The notes beneath the pieces were generated by a model. That model did not search any database. It was not told the DNA's origin and saw only the letters and a list, made by a program, of their open reading frames with translations. Source: Cylicocyclus nassatus (lineage: Eukaryota; Nematoda; Chromadorea; Rhabditida; Strongylidae). Taken from it: a stretch of DNA of 64,000 bases. Location of the stretch: the NCBI GenBank assembly GCA_958299035.1, contig CATQJL010000316.1, positions 13,672,347 through 13,736,346 on the forward strand, in the 5' to 3' direction. A program made the position numbers and the translations under genes. This document shows positions 10,420 through 22,499 of this stretch, one piece after another; positions within the stretch are counted from its first letter, which is position 1, and every line of letters starts with the position of its first letter.

Positions 10420-12117
10420 TCACCTATATCCCCGTTGATCATCGTGTTGCACGAGCGGGTACCAGTGATGCCTCCATTCGTCCCTGTCTTGGGCGATTGT
10501 TGACCAATGTTTACGTATCGCACCAGGAACACGTGGAACGCTCTGAAGGACTTCATTAGAGAACTTCGTGAACATATCTGACCATCGCGTCGGCGGTCTT
10601 CCTCGTTCGCGTTTGACGTCCAGTGGTATCCAATCTGTTACAGCTCTCGTCCACCGGTTGTCGTCGAAACGCATTACGTGCCCGGCCCATCTTATCTTGT
10701 TCTGCTTGGCGTACGCGACAGCGTCCCTGATCTTCGATCCTTGACGTAGGGTAGAACTTCGTAATCCTTGCCTCACTTGCGTGAGTCGATTCACTCCTAG
10801 CATCACTCTCTCAACAGCTCGTTCGATGACGCTAACCGCGTGTTCATCCTGCTTTCTCATTGTCCATGTTTCTGAAGCGTACGTCAAAGCAGGAAGAACC
10901 GTCGAGTTGAAAAGGTGGGCGCGGAGCCGGTTCTTGGTCTTCTTCACTACGTCCTCAATTGTCTTATATGCTCCCCATGCTGCACGTTTCCTCCTGCTCA
11001 GTTCTGGAACTAGATCGTTCATCATATTGAGTTCACGACCTAGGTAGGTGTAGCTTGAGCATTCGGTGATGTTCGTCCCGTTGAGCATGAAAGGAGCATC
11101 AGGCACTCTTCCGTTCCTCATGAACATCGTCTTCGTTAGATTCAGCCGTAGACCGATCTTTCCACACACTTCGTCAAATTCGGCCAGCATTTGTTCCGCC
11201 TGCGTGATGCTTGGTGTTATCAATACGATGTCATCAGCAAAGCGAAGGTGGTGTAGCTGCCGGCCGTCGACTTTCACTCCCATGTTGTCCCATTCCAACT
11301 TACGCATGACGTTCTCCAGAGCGGCACTGAATAGTTTCGGCGATATAGTATCGCCTTGTCGCACGCCTCTCTTCACGTCAATGATGATGTCCTTGTAGAA
11401 TGGTGTTATGGTGGTTGTGAAGTCGTTATACAGCTCACGAATTATCTTGATGTAATGAGTCGGAATACCTTGATTGCTCAAGGCATCGATGACGGCTTCA
11501 GTCTCAACCGAGTCAAAGGCCTTCTTCAAGTCGATGAAGGTGAGACAGAGCGGCATCTTATACTCTCGTGACACTTCAATGAGCCTTGACACCGTGTGTA
11601 TGTGGTCGATCGTGCTGAATCCTCTTCGAAACCCAGCTTGCTCGCATGGTTGTCCTTCGTCCAACTCTCTTCCGATCCTGTTGAGAATGACTCGCGTAAA
11701 GAGTTTGTAGACTACAGACAACAAGCAGATAGGGCGATAATTGCCGATATCGCAGGGATCTCCCTTCTTGTACAGCAACACGGTTTTGCTGGTCTTCCAT
11801 TGCCTTGGAACCTTGCCTTCCGTCAGGTACCGCGTGAAGAGCCTTGCCAAAGTCTTGATGAGAACTGGCGAAAGATTCTTCAGATGTTCTGGCTTGATCC
11901 TGTCGGGACGGGTGCTGTTCGGTTTTTCATCGACATGATAGCATGACGAATCTTGGAAGGAAGAACAGACGGTGCGACATACTCGTCCTCCTTGAGATGG
12001 CATGGTGGAAGGTGGACGTGGCTCGCAAAAAGATCCGAGCAGAAGTCGTGGATGACCTTCTCCATTGATCTTCGGGAAGCAGTTAGGTTCCGTCAGGACG
12101 ACGAAGAGTGCGGTCAT
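10420..12117 (-). pseudogene. RTE reverse transcriptase domain (3' part of broken pol ORF)
   Basis: The 565-codon frame becomes recognisable after its first 65 or so residues. It contains IGNYRPICLLSVVYKLF, AFDSV, GVRQGDTISPKLF and the catalytic LRFADDIVLI, then the RTE-type C-terminal region (KIRWAGHVMRFDDNRWTRAV). It copies element RNA into target DNA. The first residues are an out-of-frame artefact: another frame (11880-12065) carries the matching upstream piece (MEKVIHDF), and a one-base loss near 11912 separates it from the main frame. It is the same frame as the endonuclease but is separated from it by the shifted middle segment. Confidence 0.9.
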
Positions 12118-12594
12118 CTTGTCTTGAAGTTGACGAAGCTTCGGCGGGCGTTGCGTATACTTCTTCCAGCCTCCGCGGCGTCAACCATCACTGCTACTCT
12201 TCTCGTCTTAAGGTCTTCTTTTATCGCTTCTCTGCATCGCTTCGCAAGCTCGGACGTCAGTCGGTAGTTGCCTGTGGATCGTGCGCGTCCACGTTGGCGT
12301 ATCAGCTCCAAAGTCCCCGTGGTGAGACGCCTTCTCGTACTTCTTAGACTCTGAGCTTCCTTGACACAACCGTGGAGATGTTGTACGAACCGTTCGTATT
12401 CTTCGTCGATGTTGTCCATCACGGTATCTCGCCATGAGCCGGATATCGAAGAAAACAGATCCCAGTTGGTGGTATTCATGGGACGATGTTTCCTGAACTT
12501 GACGGCTCTCTCTCCATTCCGCGGAAAGTAGAATTTGGCGCGCAGGAGACGATGTCTGATCCCGTGTAAAACTTCGGAACAACAGCGACGTCCG

Positions 12595-13359
12595 TCAGGC
12601 AGTACCTTCTGTTGACGATGATGTGTCAATCTCGTTATGGTACTCTCCACCGGGCGATTCCCAGGTCCAGCGTAGGGAAGAGGGCTTTTGGAACTGTGAG
12701 TTTCCATGGATAGTCCTCGTCGTCATGATAAACTCGGACAGTCTCTCCCCTTGTTCGTTCCACTGCAAACCATGGGTTCCGATGTGAAGTTCCTCAGTCG
12801 ACCTTCTAGTTCCGATCTTCGCGTTGAAATCACCGACGATGATCTTGTAGAAGGTATGATCTTCTTTGTAGAACTTCTCCAAGTCCATATAAAATTCCTC
12901 GAGTTCGTCCTCGTCGTAGCTGGATGTTGGGGCGTACGCAATGAAGACGGTCAAGGCAGAAATTGATCCACATCTTGATATTCGCAAACGTCCGATTCGA
13001 GTTGTAAGTTGTTCGCACGAATCGATGTTCATGGCCAAACTCGTGTTGACAAGGACTCCCACTCCACCTACTCCTCGACCGTCGCATGTTAATAAAAACA
13101 GTTCTTCTCCAATCTCAAATGTGGCGTTCAGCGGGTGGTGCCTCCTTGTCTCGGTCAGTCCGATGACGTCGTACTTAATCTTCCTTGCTTGCATCATGAG
13201 ATCTTCGATAGATGCGTCCGATGCCAGCGTCCTCGCGTTGTAAGTACAGATCGTCATCATAGTCCGTCTCGTTTTCGGCAGCCTAGATCGCCTTTCAAGC
13301 CTTGTCCCCACTGGCGCTGCCTTACCAGTGGCTCTTCCAAGATTAAAGGAGCTTTCCAT
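12595..13359 (-). pseudogene. RTE endonuclease domain (5' part of broken pol ORF)
   Basis: The 254-codon open frame carries exonuclease-endonuclease-phosphatase motifs: CTYNARTL near residue 37, GLTETRRH near 70, IAYAPTS near 139, GDFNAKIG near 175 and a late WTWESPGGEYHNEID. The domain nicks target DNA for primed reverse transcription. The frame is lost just after EIDT, where a one-base deletion at about 12624 moves the remainder into the frame used by 12114-12707. That second segment (RLLRAKFYFPRNGERAVKFRK and following) is the linker between endonuclease and reverse transcriptase and ends at a stop near 12114. The initiator chosen is the first Met; the true start may lie elsewhere. Confidence 0.88.
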
Positions 13360-13811
13360 ATTATCACTGTGTCGAACAAGAATTTACTCGCAGGGATAGC
13401 TTGTTGGGCTCAAAACCCCCGCGAGGGACGATTGGAGCTTATTTGTTGGAGGCGACTCCGAACTCGCCTCCCTACACACCTACCCGGGAAATTAGGGCGC
13501 AAGCTTTTAGTGGAGGCAGGGAGTCCGTCCCCCGGCTCCGCTTGCTTATCAGAGCAGGCGCGGGGTCGCTTTTGGTCGGCGATTATCCCCCTATCCGCCA
13601 CCTGGGGACGCCCCACGTAACCTCGCGACTAACCGGCTGTGATCCCTCTATGAGGGAGATCCGTGGCACACACGGTTATGGTATGAAAATGTATCCTTAA
13701 AAAAGAGAAGGAAAAGCTGCATCGAATGCATGTTGAAACTCATTCAGGTCTTTATTGTGCGTAGTTTTTTAGCGGTTTGGAAAAACCGACAAAACTTTCG
13801 GGACAATCTAA

Positions 13812-15764
13812 TATAATTATTCATCACTAAGTGTTAAGTTGTCTCTCTTAATACTTTTATTCTGTACAGCAAAATTCTGAAATTCATTGAATCATGCACA
13901 ATTGAGATTTTGCATTACAGGGCTGCCTTTGAGGCTGCTTCAGACCTCAGCGCAGCTGTGGGGCTCATGTGAAATCCTCTCGGAAAGGAAGTTCTTTTTA
14001 TGACGGACGTAAATATTGCACTATCTGCAGCGGATTTGACGGCAATCAGTGGTTCGGCGTAGCAGGAATTTTCTTAGTCACCTTACATTGCAAAAGCACT
14101 AGTTACAAAAACTTCCAGGATATCTTTGTAGCACTTTCAGAGGGCCAGAGGGCACTCCGTTTATCCCTCCACCTGCGCGCGCTCATTCTAAATTGTTCAC
14201 GGCCATTTAATAACCCTCTCCTGCATTTAAGAGAAGGACTAGAATCGAGAACAATTCGCGAAATACTTTCTAATTTTCTGTCTAGAAACGAAGTTTAACA
14301 GCAAGTAAACTCTACAATAAGCTAGTATTCGGTATGAGCATGGCTTACTCAGCTACCTGTAGCTACTCGCAAATATTTTGCGGTATTGCTCAATACTCCT
14401 AATTTGAATTATGTCAGTCTTAGCAAGCTTACATAACAATAAAAAAGCTCAGCTTTATTCAATACCACTTTTCATGTTTCCAAATTGAGTTGCTCGTCGT
14501 CAATATTTTGCAAGAAGATGGTATTCAACAAGTCTTTGTCCAGTCCTTAATCGTAACTTTGCGTGACCATTAATATGCTGTATGCTATCACAGCGGGTAT
14601 AAAGGAAAGAATTAACTCCTTGATATTCCATTTGATTTTGAGTGTTCATTTAACTTGTCAACAAATGGGAACTCAGTGAATAGAAACGTACTCACAAAAG
14701 AGGGTTATAGCATTTTTAGCGAAAAACATAAACCACTAGGTGTGTCCTATAACATTGATTCAAATCTGCTTCAGAAATTGTAATTTGTGAATAACAATTA
14801 CCGTACTACGCCGAAGCTCGCCAATTTTCGCGTCGCATCGTCATATTTTGCTTTAGAGTAATTTTGAATAAAGCACCAACTTAAGTTAGCTCGACTGCAT
14901 CTTCTCATAGGAGGTATAATAATGTCAAATTTCACAGTGCTTTCCTGATTTCTGCTCGGGTTACTCAGAGTGCTTATTCATTGCATATTGAGTAACCTAA
15001 CGTAAGCGAAACTGAAAATTCCTCAGAATTCGACAGATTTCTTCGCTCAAACGGGTACATCTGTGTACCAAAAGGCACGTCTTGACGAGATGGGACCCCG
15101 GACAACATTTAAAGAAGAGTGGAATCACTTAAAATTTGAAAACCTATCCCATTTGCGTGTGTCATGGAAAAATTCACATATTAGTGACGGTGGCTGATTT
15201 CACAGTGCAAAAATCATGCGCGGGAAAAGCACTAAGTTTTGAACGTCTTAGCGAATAGCGAAGGTAGATTTTTAGTCAGCTTTTCAAGACCCATTTAGAG
15301 ATATATGTCTCGTGACGAATAGCCACGTTTACCACGTATCCTTCTCCTGTACGACGAATAAAATGTGTTTGAATCTTTGAGCCATCAGAAAAGGATTCAC
15401 ACATGTCTATATTTGATTATGTTTCATTTGACCTTGTAGCTGGTAAAAAATGGCAGACTGACCTAACACCAAATACTTAAAATAAGAAAATTTTATCAAT
15501 ATCTCGTCAAAAACAAACTTGCGAATTCAACCGCATAATATTTTGGTCAGGTCGAGTACAATTTCTTCCAGCAATTCTTCTTCTCTTGCCTTAGGAAAAC
15601 AAAGAACTTTCATTTTTTGAAAGTTTCTTAACAATTGATCTCTCAATTTGATTATACAAATAATCTTGAACAGTCGGTAATACCAACCATTTATGTGAAT
15701 TATTGTAGAAATAATGCTCTCCGTTGGCATTATTGACCTTGTTATTAAAAGCTCAGTACAAACT
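13812..15764. other. No gene recognised
   Basis: A 109-codon plus-strand open frame at 13969-14298 has no motif I recognise. Otherwise AT-rich without clear repeats. Confidence 0.4.
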
Positions 15765-16255
15765 AATCTATATATAAATAAAACTCAATCTCTGTAAATT
15801 TGTTCGTATGTAAGTATGTGGCTTATAGACTTCTTTGTTTGTGAACCGATGAGGCTGGGGTTTGCTCCCTTGAAGGGAACCCCTTAATAAGGCCAGGCGC
15901 AGAAGATAGGCTGCTTTTGCGACGATTCACTGGGTCCTTCTATCGATTTATTGATTTGTTTACTAACATCCAGAAAAATAAAAGCTATATCATTCATTTT
16001 TTCCAAGTTAAGTAGTAAGGGGCGGTAGAGATCATTTACATTTTGCGGTGAGGAGGATGCGGTGTCACGAAGCGAGCCGGTCAAGAAGGACGAATTCGCC
16101 ACGGATACTACACGCATGCTGGAACTGACTTGGAGCTGAAGCAGGAGAGGAAGAGAAAATATGATCAGGAAGTGGAGGAATGGTAAGCATATATCTTGAA
16201 GCAAACGAGCCATTTTGGACCCTTGGCTCGGGCTGGACCAAGGGACCGCAGCTAG
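15765..16255 (-). mobile_element. Interspersed repeat, ACTAGCTGCGGTCC-type
   Basis: Read on the minus strand it begins ACTAGCTGCGGTCCCTTGG and ends in ATTGAGTTTTATTTATATATAG, the same start and end style as the repeat family at 8307-8582 but with a different interior. It encloses the open frame 15884-16213. Confidence 0.4.
15884..16213 (-). CDS. Unrecognised 109-residue ORF with signal-peptide-like start
   Basis: Starts MARLLQDICLPFLHFLI followed by an unbroken hydrophobic run (IFSLPLLLQLQ) ending near residue 29, then VSSS, which looks like a secretory signal and cleavage region. The remaining 75 or so residues are mixed polar with no motif I recognise, ending FCAWPY. It lies wholly inside an interspersed repeat, so it may be element-encoded or chance. 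No splice evidence. Confidence 0.28.
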   Translation of the reverse strand: MARLLQDICLPFLHFLIIFSLPLLLQLQVSSSMRVVSVANSSFLTGSLRDTASSSPQNVNDLYRPLLLNLEKMNDIAFIFLDVSKQINKSIEGPSESSQKQPIFCAWPY

Positions 16256-16290
16256 TTCCTCATATTCTTAACTTTCTAACCCCCCCCCCC

Positions 16291-16430
16291 TAGGCCCGCA
16301 TGCACTAACATCCCTGCGGCAAGGGGAGCGGCGTCCCCGTTGTGAACTGGTCTAGCGCAAAAGCCGGTGCGCTTTTCTATTATTGGGGGCAACGCTCTCT
16401 CGCCGCAGGGACGTTAGTGCATACGGGCCT
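16291..16430. mobile_element. GC-rich short inverted-repeat element, first of a pair
   Basis: Begins taggcccgcatgcactaaca and ends with the near reverse complement tgttagtgcatacgggcct style arm (gacgttagtgcatacgggcct, imperfect). About 140 bases and far GC-richer than the flanks. A C-run directly precedes it. Non-coding. Confidence 0.65.
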
Positions 16431-16463
16431 TCGTGTGATAAGAAAATAGTAATTTCCACCCTC

Positions 16464-16608
16464 TTAGGCCCGTATGCACTAACATCTCTGCGGCGAGGGG
16501 AGCGACGTCCCCAATAATGAAAAGCCGCAGCGGCGTCCGCACGCGGACTCTTCATAACGGGGGACGCCGCTCCACTCGCCGCAGGGATTTTAGTACCTTC
16601 GGACCTTA
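16464..16608. mobile_element. GC-rich short inverted-repeat element, second of a pair
   Basis: Shares the arm ttaggcccgtatgcactaac with the neighbour 34 bases away. Its right arm is gcagggattttagtaccttc followed by ggacctta. The inner arms ggggagcgacgtcccc and ggggacgccgctccac could fold into a long hairpin. Confidence 0.65.
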
Positions 16609-17362
16609 GTGAGCTAAAACAGGATGCTTCTGAAGAAACTCTGAAATTATAGGATTGTTGATGGGATTCGTCAACATTTGCATTCTAGGCACGAGTTGTT
16701 GCGAAACAGTACGACTAAGTGCTGAGTTATTGGTGAGGTGAAATCGAATTGCTAGTATTTCCTTTAACTTAAGCGCCTTACAGCCCAACTTTTGATTTTT
16801 CTCTAACATCCAGAATCGGTCACTGCACTAGTTCACTTCAAAATAGAACCAGCAAAAGGAGCAACGAGCGGAATATTTTTGAAAAGCAAAGGTGTTAGAA
16901 TTCTCTTGGGAGCGAAGCTAGTGCTAATCTTGACCTAAAAGATGCTAGAAACTTCTGCGTGCCCTCTCTCGCTAACTATCCTCAGCAGCACTTCTGTTTC
17001 GGTAACATATGCGCGCTCCTTTTATAAACTTTAGTTTAAGGTTTATCAAAATGAAACTCTTGACAAAGAAAATGATCAAAATTTTTTCACTGTCATTTAT
17101 AGTGTGATATCAAAGCAGTTCGAAGTTTATGAAAATGGACTTTTATGTTAGACTTTTCTAGTTATCGATCGCTTCGCTTCCAAAGCTGCACGCTTTCCCT
17201 TTTTAGGAATGGGTCACAGAACTCTTTGAATTTGAACTTTGCACAAATATGTCGATTTTTTTAGGTTTCGCTTTGACTAATTATAACCAGGGTTCAATAC
17301 AGATCAGCTGGAGGCAGGCTGGATTTTATTGGAGCAATAAGCAAATGAGATATCTTGGGAGG

Positions 17363-17434
17363 TGCTATGCAGCTATGAGCAACATTCAGACAAACATGTG
17401 CTATGCAGCTATGAGCAACATTCAGACAAACATA
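17363..17434. repeat. 36 bp direct tandem duplication
   Basis: The unit starting tgctatgcagctatgagcaa occurs twice in succession with no visible difference. It lies inside a 71-codon plus-strand open frame of unknown meaning (17249-17464). Confidence 0.8.
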
Positions 17435-20419
17435 AGTTCCGGAAACAAGTCTCTACACGATTGACATCTCCATCATGTTTTGCAAACGCGTGATTTGAAC
17501 GCTAGGCCAAAAATGGCTTGTTTACCCAACCAAAACGCATTGCTTTAACCTAAATTTGGACTGTGCGCATAGAATATTGTTTGCAGAAACATTATGTAGA
17601 AAGTGGCAAATTATGGGATGCAATACCTTTTCTAGACTAGCGCGTTTTCAGATGACCCTCATACGAGATCGTATGAAGCATATCTATTTGTAAGTTTATC
17701 ACGGCTTTACAGCGCAAGCTGCAAAAATTCAAACTTTCCCAAGGTAGACCTTCTTATTATATGACCTTTTTACAGGATGTATTGAGCGTCAAGCTTCAAC
17801 AACGAGATAGAAGCCCGAATTCGTGTGGTGCGCGTCCGTTCATCTTTCTCAATAAGACTCACCATCACATTTAGCACTACTTCAACTTTTTTCTCCTAAA
17901 ATTATGTGCTCAAGAAGATGATGATGATGATTGACGAAGATGATGAATGATGAAGAAGATAAAGATGCATGATTTTCTTGACACGAGCTCGTAGTAAACC
18001 TTCGTCATGGCATCTTCCTTGAGGCGGACCTGAGTTGATCGTGGGCGCCTCAGTCCAGCATCCCGCGAGCTATTGATCTCAATGTTGATCGTTTCATAAA
18101 AAAATGACAACGCGTTTCCAAGGAAGAAATACTGCACACTGCACTAGCAGCACTGTTTGCTCGGGCTTGGTCTAATGGATAACTGATTGTGATGCAACGC
18201 CAGCGACCATAGTTCTTGATCGGCCAGAGGGATTAGTTTTTGCGGCATCGGCACGTAATCATTAGTGATAGCGACCAGTAACAAAAAATATGAAAAACCA
18301 CAATTTCTGAAGAAAAAAACAATGAGACAAACGAAGAAATTTTATTCGACGCAGTTTTTTTTTACGAAGATAAGACAAACAAAAAAAGGCAAAAAACTAG
18401 TCCCCCCCCCCACATTTTTGGCTGCAACCAGCTGTTTATCGACTCTTTCAATCCGTATGCCCCCGAAAATGTGCAGTTTTGCGAACTTCAGCCCCCAATG
18501 ATATGTCACATTACGTATCTCGTAGATTACTCACAAGCAACCTTAAGGGATTTTTCTCTACGACTCACCCTTTGCACACTATTTCGGTCAATTCATCTCA
18601 AAATCGACAATGCTCTTACGAAAATAAGGTGAAATCATCGAGGCACCTGCCCTAACGCTCATCCGTTAGATCAGGTTGCATTCTTAAGCATGTGGGAGTG
18701 GCCGCTGGTCAGTTTATCGCAAAAACCTCAATAGGGGCCTTCATTGAGATCATCTGAAGTGGGGTCTACTACGGGCCATATTGTTAAGCGGTGTGATTTG
18801 CACGTAATATTAAAATTTGGATTCTTTTTATGCAAAACAGAATAGGATATAGCCAAATTTTGGAGTGACTGCAAGCTTTTGGCCAGCACTGTATGCTCAT
18901 CGAAGACGCTCTAGTAGCTCTTGAGCTTATCATTCTGGGAAAGTTCACTTTTTAAGCTTCAAACCTGTTTTTCAGAAGTATGACGCTCAAGAGCCCAAGT
19001 ATATCTTTTTACAATGCTCAAATTTTATGCTTTTCGAAAATGCACTATACATCATCCAAAAAGCTACGAAAAAATTCAATTTTACTCGCATTTTTCTTGG
19101 ACAAATTTGAGACTTTTAGTGTAGAAAATCGGTAAATTCTTAGTCATACTTGTTTGTCTTCCGTTTGTGATGTTTTTTTTTAATTTTCTGAACTGGAATT
19201 AGTTACTCAGGTTTGACGTGGTAATGCATAAACGTGCAAGTGTTTGGTGTGTGTTCCACAGCAACAGAAACTCACTGAGCCCACAAAAAAATCTACATTT
19301 TAGGAATTTCTAGCATGGACGGAATCCTTGGTCTTATAGCTATTGCATACAGTGGTTATGCTTTTAAAGAAAATCGTTCAATTTCGTTCCACATAAACAA
19401 AAAGACAATCTCATATCTTCACTTTTTCTCTGTTTTTGCCCCCATTTTTCAATAAACTGCTCTGCTAGCTATCGCACTTCAATGGTAACTCTTTTACGTC
19501 CGCAGCACTGCTCCCCTCTTATTTTTTATTCTCTCTCCGGTCCTTACGTGCATGTGAACGTAACAACGAAAAATCGCTAGGTTTTGGTAAAGGTTAAAGG
19601 AGACTTCGTAAGATCTTCGAAAATCAAGGAACTTTGTTTTCAAAAACTTTAAAACCGACTCGTGTCGCACCTTGGCTATAATTGCATTCATTTATAATTT
19701 CAAATGTATTCAAAAACACCAGAAGCAGCTCTGCAGAGCTCGGAATCGGAAGATCACAACTCCTTTTTTTAGCTTTGTTGTTATGGTTGTAGATCTGTTT
19801 TGTAGACGCAAGTTAGTAGTGTAGGTACGTACCCTAAGGATAAAAGGAGTTTGCGAAAAGAAAAGATCAATATTCAAAATTGCGCACTTTTCATAATCTA
19901 TTTTGTGGTAAACCTGAAAGTTTCAAGTTATGGAAATACCTTCTTGCACTGAACAGTTAAGCTTTTTTTTGCAAAAATTGTAGACAATATATTCTAACCT
20001 CAGCGTACAAAAATGAGAGAAGCTTTGGCGATTGCCTTGTTCAAAAGAAGTTTTTAACCCATAAACTTAGCAGCGAGTTTCTGTTTTAGCGCATCTATTT
20101 CTCAATTCTACCTAGAAAAACATAAATAGGATAGTGGAGCAGCTACAACAGCTATTCCTTATAGTGTCATGTATGTTTTCAAATCGTTTATCTCCGTTTG
20201 TATTGTGGTCAAAAACGAGAGCAATGAAATTTAGAATTTGAGTGCTGGATTGCAAAGTGCTTATGTTTCTCACAGATGAGGATAGAAGCCTAATAGCCAA
20301 CGTACTAGTAAAAAAAAATTAAATCTGTATGGAAAATACTTCAACGGAAAAAGTCGTGGTCTGGAGTAAGGACCCCAAAAACGGATACTATTTATCAACC
20401 TGATAACATGTCTACATAC
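17435..20419. other. No gene recognised
   Basis: AT-rich. Contains a (GAT)n-like tract at about 17913-17960, a tRNA-like fragment near 18160-18235 (not accepted as a tRNA) and a C-run at about 18402. Open frames are short and without motifs. Confidence 0.4.
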
Positions 20420-21084
20420 AAGGTATCCCAAAAAGATGAGATTGTTTGATTGTTAATAACTTTCTAGCTTCAATGTCTTGTGCCCATTTGTACCATTGTG
20501 CAGAGCAGGCTTCAGCTTAGATAACACAAAGCGAATTGCCGCTTCCTCTTCATTGCAGTAGGATTACGGTAGGAAATCCGACATGGTCTTAGACCAGCCA
20601 TATTCTGCTTTAAAATCAAACGAACAAGCTAGAAACCATCATACTACGCTAATCGAATTCGCTGATTTGAACAACTAATTTTTACTCTACCGTAATGCTT
20701 CTTTCTTAAGTTATTCCAGATAGACTGTGACAACTGTTTGCGCAACAATTGTCAGAAATGCTTCACATCGTCAAAATGCCTGAAAACATGGAAACACTGG
20801 CAAACAATCGCACTCGCATTGTATTGAAATCACCATAAATCCTAATAGACAATCGTAGATTATTTTAAAGATTTCCAGACGGTCCATTCAACAATGTTCT
20901 GCTGGAAGTTCCGTATTCTTACAGTAAAGAAGAAAAATGTTCAGAGTCTGTAAAAAAGTTTGTTCCGTACTCTAATTCTACGTTGAAGCGCTCTACAGAT
21001 TGGCACCAATGATCGGCAAAAGACATTGAAGCGAGAGAGTTATTAACGATCAAACATTGTGCAGCTCGTTTTGGGACATTCTGT
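20420..21084. mobile_element. Foldback element, GGTGTCCCAAAA family, degraded
   Basis: The left end aaggtatcccaaaaagatg and right end ttttgggacattctgt are inverted. Subterminal arms (gattgttaataactttctagcttcaatg versus cattgaagcg...gttattaacgatc) also pair. Related to 35970-36653. Confidence 0.6.
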
Positions 21085-21175
21085 ATATTGTAACATTCTG
21101 CTGCCTCTGAGCTTTATATTGTGATTTGGTACAGTTGTTAAAAAAGCTCGGAAACGCACTAGTTTGAACGTTCAT

Positions 21176-21838
21176 TTTCTTAAAATCATCAGGCCTCAAA
21201 TTACAACACGGTTAGAAAGAGATATAAAGCGCAGCGGGCGTGATTACCTTTTTTAAATGGGAGGGAGGGTGATTGCCAAAAAACAGCGGTAGCGGCTTCC
21301 TCGTATGGTAATCTAGTAATAGCAGCCTCCTTGGGTGGTAAGTAGATCAAGAATGAATTATGCTGACTTTGGAGAATCAAGTATCAACATGGATATCTTC
21401 TTCATTTCTTCCTTACTAATTATCTCTGGGTTGCGTTTTTTTATCTCGTACTTCTTTTATTTTTTTCCAAAATACATGTCAGATTACGATATGAAACTGT
21501 CACTCTAAGGGAGGGTGCTGGCTCCGTGGTATGCCTGAGTGTACAGCGTTCTAAGAAGTTGTTTGGGTAGGACGCAAGATTGACCAATGCCCTTCCGTGC
21601 CCATCTAGTCTCAACTTCAAGGGCCTTCTGCTCTCTCCTGTTGGCTAAACAGAATAAAGACTAAACCATTGTTCATTTTTGATTTACCTACTTACCATAT
21701 AAGGAGAGCGCTGCTACTAAATCATCATACAAGGAAACCGCTACCACTATTCGTTCGATCACCCGCCCTACATTTAAAATCCTATCCCTTTCTAACCATG
21801 ATGTAATTTGAGGCCTGATGATGACTTTAAGAAATCGA
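21176..21838. repeat. Foldback element
   Basis: The left arm ttaaaatcatcaggcctcaaa pairs with the right arm tttgaggcctgatgatgactttaa. Further in, gcggtagcggcttcc pairs with ggaaaccgctaccac. No coding content. Confidence 0.65.
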
Positions 21839-22499
21839 AACGTTACCAATAAACTTTCTTTTTTTCCCCCGAGATTCTTCAACGAGTATGCTATATCAAA
21901 GCCTTGTATATCATAAGATTGTGCACATTGATTTTAATGGCTTTGATTTAGATAACTTTCAAACTTTTTAGATTCCAAGACCTTTGATAAGAACTTTAAG
22001 TAAATTCAACCGCGCTATTTTCATGACTTCATGCTTACTATCATGCAAAATCCGCGAAACAGTTAATCCCGCATAGCATGCGTAGTGCTTAGAACTCCCT
22101 CTCTACAATTTCTGTCCCGCTCCTTTTTTAACTAAGTCCATCAATGACATTTAAATACAGCGCTTTCTTACCTTGCATATTGCCTGATTTGCCTTGTAAT
22201 TCTTCGTGTATTTTGCGCATTCACTTTTTTCGCACAATGCCATATAACAAAATCTAAGTAATTTTGTTCGCAAGTTCTTACAGTTTTTTTATTCTTCAGC
22301 AACGAGTAAAATATCTTTCCTATCTTCAGCAACTAGTAAAATATCACGTGTGATTTTTTGACAATCTATCGTTGGACATGGCATGCACAAATCTTTTGTG
22401 TCGTTATGTGAAATACAGCTGCAGCTAATTGCTTTAGCTAGGTTCTTGTTGTATTTATATCCTTATTATCTAGCAAATCCGGTTTCGCCTACCCTTTCA

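Larger units (their letters stand above)
10416..13685 (-). mobile_element. RTE-type non-LTR retrotransposon, near full length, frameshifted
   Basis: On the minus strand it encodes an apurinic-type endonuclease followed by a reverse transcriptase, the domain order of RTE elements. Its borders are set by comparing the interrupted foldback element with the empty copy at 61 kb; exact junctions are uncertain by several bases. Almost nothing follows the reverse-transcriptase stop codon, as expected for the short 3' ends of RTE elements. The 5' part includes a 68-codon minus-strand ORF (13410-13616) that might be a small upstream ORF, but I have no domain support for it. The base composition is clearly GC-richer than the flanks. 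At least three frame-disrupting lesions make it non-functional as read. Confidence 0.9.
9667..13811. mobile_element. TA-flanked foldback element split by an RTE retrotransposon
   Basis: The left end ttaggttgtcccgaaag and the right end ctttcgggacaatcta are inverted repeats. The interior matches the uninterrupted copy at 61000-61876 except for about 3.3 kb of GC-richer RTE sequence at roughly 10416-13685. Confidence 0.8.

Noticed and set aside
13969..14298. 109-codon plus-strand ORF
   Set aside because: No motif, and no continuation across plausible introns.
18156..18240. tRNA gene
   Set aside because: The A-box is plausible, but the T-arm lacks GGTTCRA and no acceptor stem pairs; kept only as a low-interest observation.
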